Origin: Hyphomicrobiales bacterium
GTDB taxonomy: Bacteria > Pseudomonadota > Alphaproteobacteria > Rhizobiales > Aestuariivirgaceae
Length of the DNA stretch: 7,562 nt
Direction of reading: 5' to 3'
Assembly: GCA_012032065.1 (NCBI GenBank)
Contig: JAAURV010000146.1
Coordinates: forward strand, 1 to 7,562
Positions within the stretch are counted from its first letter, which is position 1. Each line of letters starts with the position of its first letter. The notes under the pieces are model-generated. The model was not told where the DNA came from. It searched no databases and saw only the letters and a program-made list of their open reading frames with translations. A program made the position numbers and the translations under genes. Of this stretch, positions 1 to 7,562 are shown piece by piece.

Positions 1-779
1 GAGAAGTTTGAAATCGAAGCGCGCCAGACCAAATTAGGCCCAGAAGAAATCACGCGGGAAATTCCCAACGTGAGTGAAGAATCCTTACGAAATCTTGACG
101 AAACGGGCATCATCCGCAAGGGTGCGTGGGTCGCTTCCGGCGACATTCTCGTCGGAAAAGTCACCCCCAAAGGGGAATCCGACCAACCGCCAGAAGAAAA
201 ACTATTACGGGCGATCTTTGGGGAAAAAGCGCGCGACGTGCGCGATAACTCGCTGCGGGTACCCAATGGCGAAAAAGGACGCGTCGTAGACGTGCGGGTA
301 TTTACGCGGGAGCAGGGCGATGAGTTGCCCCCTGGTGCGAATATGGTCGTGCGGATCTATGTAGCGCAAAAACGCAAGATCCAAGTCGGCGATAAGATGG
401 CCGGACGACATGGGAATAAAGGGATTATCTCCAAGATTTTACCAGCCGAAGATATGCCATACCTCCCCGATGGTACCCCCGTCGATATCGTCCTCAACCC
501 ACTTGGCGTACCGTCGCGGATGAATGTCGGTCAGGTGTTTGAATGTCTGCTCGGTTGGGCGGGACACAATCTGGGACTGCGGTTTAAAATCACTCCCTTC
601 GATGAAATGTATGCCCCCGAAGCCTCGCGCACTACCGTACACGGTAAGCTAAAAGAGGCCGCCGCATTTCAGAACAAGCCCTGGATCTTCGATGAAGACA
701 GGGAGGTTGGTAAGACGACAGTATACGACGGACGCACTGGCGAACCCTTCGATCGACCGTCACGGTTGGGAAAGCGTAT

Positions 780-801
<22 letters not shown>
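1..801 (+). CDS. rpoB: RNA polymerase beta subunit, internal part, cyanobacterial type (partial, frameshifted)
   Basis: This is part of the beta subunit of DNA-directed RNA polymerase, which forms one half of the catalytic cleft. The frame is open from base 1 (EKFEIEARQTKLG...), so the 5' end lies outside the window. Seen: VGKVTPKGE, LLRAIFGEKA, GDKMAGRHGNKG with the two active-site lysines (codons at 394 and 418, equivalent to E. coli K1065 and K1073), and NPLGVPSRMNVGQ. KGESDQPPEEK and GDELPPGANMVVR are cyanobacterial/plastid signatures. The large insertion that proteobacteria carry between VFTR and GDEL (near 307-318) is absent. Leucine TTA codons at 34, 85, 205 and 439 contrast with the high-GC codon choice downstream. 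Homology in this frame ends at about 759, where one base is missing; the residues from there to the TAG at 799 are out of frame. The beta identity is certain and the cyanobacterial type is well supported. It probably comes from a different organism than the rest of the window. Confidence 0.93.
759..760 (+). other. Single-base deletion (frameshift) in rpoB
   Basis: The protein reads TGEPFDRP in frame 1 up to 759, and then VTVGKAYMLKLVHL is found in frame 3 from about 760. Adding one base between the Pro codon (757-759) and the following TC restores the expected DRPVTVGKAYMLKL. The missing base is either a third C of the Pro codon or the G of a Val codon. No slippery heptamer is present, so programmed frameshifting is not supported. 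A sequencing or consensus error in a GC run is the likely cause. Confidence 0.85.
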
Positions 802-1121
<320 letters not shown>

Positions 1122-1131
1122 TCATGCCGGG

Positions 1132-1149
1132 CGGGCAGGGGCCTGCCCG
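1132..1149 (+). other. GC-rich hairpin in the rpoB-rpoC spacer
   Basis: A perfect 7-bp stem (CGGGCAG at 1132-1138 with CTGCCCG at 1143-1149) encloses a 4-base loop. It lies just after the rpoB stop and is not followed by a T-run, so it is not a typical terminator. It could be an mRNA processing or stability element or an attenuator between rpoB and rpoC. The structure is seen directly; any function is inference. Confidence 0.45.
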
Positions 1150-1196
1150 GCAACCACATTCGAATTCGGTTACCTCGCGGGAAGGCCATCCCGCAC

Positions 1197-1203
1197 AAAG
1201 GAG
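1197..1203 (+). promoter_or_regulatory. Ribosome binding site of rpoC
   Basis: AAAGGAG ends 11 bases before the ATG at 1215. The spacing is slightly long but acceptable, and this start gives MNQEVMN, the conserved alphaproteobacterial RpoC N-terminus. A second ATG at 1230 in the same frame lacks this support. Confidence 0.7.
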
Positions 1204-1214
1204 CAAGTGGCATC

Positions 1215-2303
<1,089 letters not shown>

Positions 2304-2332
2304 AACTCCACCAATGCGGCCTGCCCAAGAAG

Positions 2333-5383
<3,051 letters not shown>

Positions 5384-5396
5384 CACACCGGCTTAT

Positions 5397-5419
5397 CTCC
5401 CCCAGCTTTGCTGGGGGAG
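5397..5419 (+). terminator. Perfect hairpin after rpoC, probable transcription end
   Basis: A perfect 10-bp stem (CTCCCCCAGC / GCTGGGGGAG) with a TTT loop starts 13 bases after the rpoC stop, between convergent genes. No T-run follows on either strand, so it is not a classic intrinsic terminator. It may act with Rho, protect the 3' end, or be a copy of a dispersed palindromic repeat. The hairpin is seen; termination is inferred from its position. Confidence 0.55.
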
Positions 5420-5450
5420 TACGCCTCAGGCGGGAGGTGGTGTGTCCGGC

Positions 5451-5467
5451 ACGGAGCCTCGCTCCGT
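5451..5467 (-). terminator. Second intergenic hairpin, possible terminator of the minus-strand gene
   Basis: ACGGAGC and GCTCCGT form a perfect 7-bp stem around a 3-base loop, 22 bases beyond the stop of the minus-strand gene that ends at 5490. A smaller 4-bp stem (CGCC/GGCG, 5422-5432) lies between this hairpin and the rpoC-side one. No T-run is present. It could serve either strand. Confidence 0.35.
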
Positions 5468-5489
5468 TACGAATACCCGGCGCGCGGCC

Positions 5490-6011
5490 CTACTCGCCGG
5501 GCGCCACTGCGTCGGTTGCCGGCAGGGACTGGATCAGCTTGGCGTAGTCGCCCGTGCAGCCATATTGCTGCGGCCCGACTTCGCTCGCCCGCCGCAGGCT
5601 GTCGCGCAGATCGGTGAGCTGATCCTGCCGGACGCCCTTCTGGTTCTGCGCCGCGAGGATGGCTTCTTTCAGCTTTTCGGCATGGGCCAAGTGGTGGCTG
5701 CACTTGTCGCCCGTCTCGCCGGAAAATTCGCCATGGTACATGGCGTAGGAGAGGCAACCTTCGATCTCGGCCTCGAAGTAGTACCTGACCCCGGCTTCCA
5801 TGCCGGTGCGCGCCGCAAGTTCCTGGCCGAGCTCCGTGCAGGTCTTGTATGCCGCGCGCGCGGTTTCGGGCTCGTCCGACTCGATCGCATTGGTCGCCTC
5901 GAAAATCCGGGCGAGAAGCTGAAGGTCGGTCCCGCCACTCTGCGCTGCCGCGGGCGTGGCAAGCGCCGCGACCCACATGGCGGCTTTGAATGGGTGGAAA
6001 CGATCGGTCAT
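5490..6011 (-). CDS. Small exported protein with four cysteines, unknown function
   Basis: This encodes a 173-residue protein that I do not recognise. The start is set at the ATG at 6011 because AAGGGAGGT lies 5 bases upstream; the longer reading from 6041 adds ten residues before a signal peptide and has no such site. Residues 1-23 look like a Sec signal peptide: basic MTDRFHPFK, hydrophobic AAMWVAALA, then TPAAA with likely cleavage before QSGG, so the mature protein should be periplasmic or secreted. The mature part is rich in Ala and Glu and probably mostly helical, with four Cys (58, 86, 104, 152) that could form two disulfides. A stretch around 78-108 (YYFEAEIEGCLSYAMYHGEF) is the most distinctive. 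The gene is convergent with rpoC. Its upstream side is interrupted by a transposase remnant about 50 bases away, so its original promoter may be lost. Codon use matches rpoC. Confidence 0.75.
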   Translation of the reverse strand: MTDRFHPFKAAMWVAALATPAAAQSGGTDLQLLARIFEATNAIESDEPETARAAYKTCTELGQELAARTGMEAGVRYYFEAEIEGCLSYAMYHGEFSGETGDKCSHHLAHAEKLKEAILAAQNQKGVRQDQLTDLRDSLRRASEVGPQQYGCTGDYAKLIQSLPATDAVAPGE

Positions 6012-6060
6012 GCCGCACCTCCCTTGTCTGTCACTTCGCACATGCCGCCGCCCAGGTCAT
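6008..6060 (-). pseudogene. Possible 3' remnant of a co-translated upstream gene
   Basis: On the minus strand a frame runs into a TGA at 6010-6008 that shares ATGA with the start of the exported protein gene, the pattern of translationally coupled genes. The last residues before the stop read DLGGGMCEVTDKGGAA and use high-GC codons. Further upstream, beyond about 6060, the frame is only the antisense of the transposase remnant. I infer that a gene upstream of the exported protein was cut off by the insertion sequence, leaving about 16 codons. The fragment is too short to assign and could be chance. Confidence 0.3.
6017..6025 (-). promoter_or_regulatory. Ribosome binding site of the exported protein gene
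   Basis: On the minus strand AAGGGAGGT lies 5 bases before the ATG at 6011. It is the strongest Shine-Dalgarno match in the window and decides the start in favour of 6011 over 6041. Confidence 0.7.
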
Positions 6061-6061
6061 T

Positions 6062-6391
6062 ACGTCCGCGGTGAGCCTTGCACAACTCTATCGTTGCCGC
6101 TTGCAGGTCGAACTGTTTTTCAAATGGATCAAGCAGCACCCGCGCATCAAAGCCTTCTCCGGCACATCCGAAAACGCCGTGGGCTCGCAAATCTGGATCG
6201 CCGTCTCGGTCCATGTCCTCATCGCCATCGTCAAGAAACGGCTCGCAATCGAGGCCAGCCTTTACACAATTCCACAGCGCCTCAGCCTCACCCCATTCGA
6301 AAAAATCCCCATGGATCGGGTCTTGTTTGATGATGAACTACAATCGCTCCAAGCAAGCGAAGACAAACAATTGAAAGTGTTCGACGAATAA
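6062..6391 (+). pseudogene. IS4-family transposase, C-terminal remnant
   Basis: About 110 residues match the C-terminal end of IS4-type DDE transposases, which cut and join insertion-sequence ends. Seen: the YREK signature Y-x2-R-x3-E-x6-K in YRCRLQVELFFKWIK (about 6089-6133), containing the third catalytic acid (Glu), followed by GTSENAV, QIWIAVSVHVLIAIVKKRL, ASLYTI and a charged tail ending KVFDE at TAA 6389-6391. The first two catalytic Asp residues and the whole N-terminal two thirds are missing. The open frame extends back to 5990, but its first ~25 codons are antisense to the neighbouring gene and are not transposase. Decay is suggested where family members usually have Trp (RWQVE, here Leu), Leu (QHLRIK, here Pro) and Phe (FFGTSE, here Ser). 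The remnant cannot be active. It ends 28 bases from the aldo/keto reductase stop. Confidence 0.85.
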
Positions 6392-6420
6392 CCGTGGTAA
6401 CGTCGCCTTTTGTCATTTTT
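6062..6420 (+). mobile_element. Truncated IS4-family insertion sequence (right end only)
   Basis: The transposase tail and a short AT-rich stretch up to about 6420 are what remains of an insertion sequence. The left end, including its inverted repeat, is absent, so the right inverted repeat and any target duplication cannot be recognised. The left boundary (about 6055-6070) is set by where transposase similarity starts; the right boundary is a guess between 6392 and the reductase stop. The last codons of the reductase could overlap the element end. Confidence 0.55.
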
Positions 6421-7382
6421 CAATCGGGGCTGTAAGTCCTTGTCGCCTCGGGGTCGCCGTGTTCCGCGGGTAGGGTCATCAGTTCGTCCCAAGCCGCCTG
6501 GGGAATCTTGTAACCGGCCCAGGCAATCGTCTGCGCGATGCGCTCGGCCTTGGATATGCCGATGATGGTCGAAGCAATGCGATTTTCCCGCAGCGAAAAT
6601 TGCAAGGCTGCAGCGCCGGCCGGAATTCCGTGCTTGGCGCACACCGCTTCAATCTTCTGGACGGGCGCCAGCATCTCGGCCGTGGCTTCCTGATAGACGT
6701 AGCGCTTGTGGGTTTCCGAGCCCTTGGCGAGGACGCCGGCGGCGTAGGGCGCGCCGTTGAGCACGGTGATGCCGCGCGCGCGGGCCAGCTCGATCATCGG
6801 CTCGGCATTGCGGTTCACCAGTGTGAAACGGTTATGCGTAATGAGCGCATCGAAGTCCCAGTGTCTCAACATCGGCATCATGATGTCGATACGGCCCGCC
6901 GCAAGGCCAACCGCCGTGCACAGGCCTTCTTCCTTCATCTTGAACAATTCGGCGAGGGCGCCGTTTCCGCCACCGATTTCCGTCAGGTCACGGGCGTGTT
7001 CCGGATCGTGGAGATGCAGCAAATCAATCCTGTCCACACCTATCGCCTTCAAGCTTTCCTCAAGCGAGCGGCGGGCCCGGGCGGCGTCGAAGGCCAGCGT
7101 ATCCATGTCGCGGTCGAGCTTGGAGGAAATTATGAGATTCCTGGGTTTACCGCCACGCGCGCGCAGGGCATCGCCAAGCCGCTCCTCGCTCCGGCCCAGG
7201 CCATAGTTCCGCGACGTATCCACGAAGGGATAGGCGCTATCGAAGATGGCGTTGAGTACAATTCCTGCCTGATCCGGCGACACGCCGTGGCCATAGGTGC
7301 CGGGCATGTCGCTGATGGGCGCCAAACCCCAACAGAGTTCTGGGATTTGCAGGTTTGTCCGGCCGAGTTTTGTCAGTTTCAC
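6420..7382 (-). CDS. Aldo/keto reductase, D-threo-aldose 1-dehydrogenase type
   Basis: This encodes a 320-residue NAD(P)-dependent oxidoreductase of the aldo/keto reductase superfamily, a cytoplasmic (alpha/beta)8 barrel. The start chosen is GTG at 7382 with GAGAGGG 8 bases upstream, giving the typical KLTKLGRTNLQIPELCWG. An in-frame ATG at 7442 would add 20 atypical residues without a ribosome binding site. The catalytic tetrad is complete: D55 and Y60 in VDTSRNYGLGRSEERLG, K88 in IISSKLDR, and H125 in DLLHLHDPE. LHLHDPE, the region around GAPYAAGVLA, and the C-terminal GISKAERIAQTI resemble the L-fucose/D-threo-aldose dehydrogenase and pyridoxal 4-dehydrogenase group, so sugars or pyridoxal are candidate substrates. 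The substrate cannot be set from sequence alone. It reads away from the window's right edge, is intact, and lies next to the transposase remnant. No neighbouring sugar-catabolism gene is visible. Confidence 0.9.
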   Translation of the reverse strand: MKLTKLGRTNLQIPELCWGLAPISDMPGTYGHGVSPDQAGIVLNAIFDSAYPFVDTSRNYGLGRSEERLGDALRARGGKPRNLIISSKLDRDMDTLAFDAARARRSLEESLKAIGVDRIDLLHLHDPEHARDLTEIGGGNGALAELFKMKEEGLCTAVGLAAGRIDIMMPMLRHWDFDALITHNRFTLVNRNAEPMIELARARGITVLNGAPYAAGVLAKGSETHKRYVYQEATAEMLAPVQKIEAVCAKHGIPAGAAALQFSLRENRIASTIIGISKAERIAQTIAWAGYKIPQAAWDELMTLPAEHGDPEATRTYSPD

Positions 7383-7390
7383 TGTGCCAA

Positions 7391-7397
7391 CCCTCTC
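7391..7397 (-). promoter_or_regulatory. Ribosome binding site of the aldo/keto reductase
   Basis: GAGAGGG on the minus strand lies 8 bases before the GTG at 7382. It supports this start over the in-frame ATG at 7442, which has no purine-rich site at a suitable distance. Confidence 0.5.
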
Positions 7398-7409
7398 ATT
7401 TGATCCGAC

Positions 7410-7437
7410 ATGGTAGCATGGGAAGGTTTCGCGGCAA
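7410..7437 (-). promoter_or_regulatory. Candidate promoter of the aldo/keto reductase (weak)
   Basis: On the minus strand TTGCCG (7437-7432) and TACCAT (7415-7410) are separated by 16 bases; each matches four of six consensus positions for the housekeeping sigma factor. Transcription would begin near 7403, upstream of the GTG start but downstream of the ATG at 7442. In a GC-rich genome such matches occur by chance. The rest of 7443-7562 holds nothing I can support. Confidence 0.22.
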
Positions 7438-7562
7438 GGCATCGACTCATTGTCACGGCGTTTTGTGGCCCAGATCCTGGCTTCGGCCTTTATTCGCCTC
7501 CGCTCGCGCGCAGGCGTGAAGCGTTACGGATGAAAAGCCTTCCGGCCGCCGCGGGCGATCGC

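Noticed and set aside
5442..6074. Plus-strand frame of 210 residues opposite the exported protein
   Set aside because: It is antisense to a frame that has a signal peptide, conserved-looking cysteines and a strong ribosome binding site. Its own start has no support.
6600..7403. Plus-strand frame of 267 residues opposite the aldo/keto reductase
   Set aside because: The reductase on the minus strand has a full catalytic tetrad and family length; the plus-strand frame is its shadow.
7410..7562. Plus-strand frame from 7410 open to the window edge, and a short ATG frame at 7530
   Set aside because: No ribosome binding site and no recognisable sequence; too short to separate from chance in GC-rich DNA.

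Overview
The window is a bacterial RNA polymerase locus (3' part of rpoB, then rpoC) followed by a short accessory stretch: a small exported protein, the tail of an IS4-family transposase, and an aldo/keto reductase. From about position 880 onward the protein signatures (RpoB C-terminus, undivided RpoC beginning MNQEVMN, high-GC codon choice) point to an alphaproteobacterium. I cannot place it below class level.

The first ~830 bases do not belong with the rest. They encode RpoB of cyanobacterial type: they carry the KGESDQPPEEK and GDELPPGANMVVR signatures, lack the large proteobacterial insertion (E. coli beta-SI2/i9 position), and use TTA, GTA and AAA codons freely. The switch to alphaproteobacterial RpoB falls inside the near-universal YSLVTQQPLGGKAQ stretch (about 832-878). 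The simplest reading is an assembly chimera joined through a conserved rpoB stretch. A real interlineage recombination inside an essential gene is possible but much less likely.

Two single-base losses break essential genes: one in rpoB near 759/760 (cyanobacterial-type part) and one in rpoC near 2296/2297. Both fall at the end of a Pro codon in a C/G run, and restoring one base rejoins full homology. They look like sequence errors rather than pseudogenes. Restored, rpoC encodes about 1389 residues, normal for the class, with all catalytic and zinc-binding residues present.

Layout: 1-1121 rpoB (partial, chimeric, frameshifted); 1122-1214 intergenic with a GC-rich hairpin and the rpoC ribosome binding site; 1215-5383 rpoC (frameshifted); 5384-5489 intergenic with two perfect hairpins between convergent genes; 5490-6011 (-) exported four-cysteine protein of unknown function, possibly preceded by the tail of a co-translated gene cut off by an insertion sequence; about 6062-6391 (+) C-terminal remnant of an IS4-family transposase; 6420-7382 (-) aldo/keto reductase of the D-threo-aldose 1-dehydrogenase type; 7383-7562 upstream region with a weak promoter candidate and nothing else I can support.

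rpoB and rpoC form the usual co-transcribed pair and together make the catalytic core of RNA polymerase. The genes after rpoC run in the opposite direction and have no evident link to transcription. I found no convincing new biological system here; the notable observation is the chimeric rpoB.
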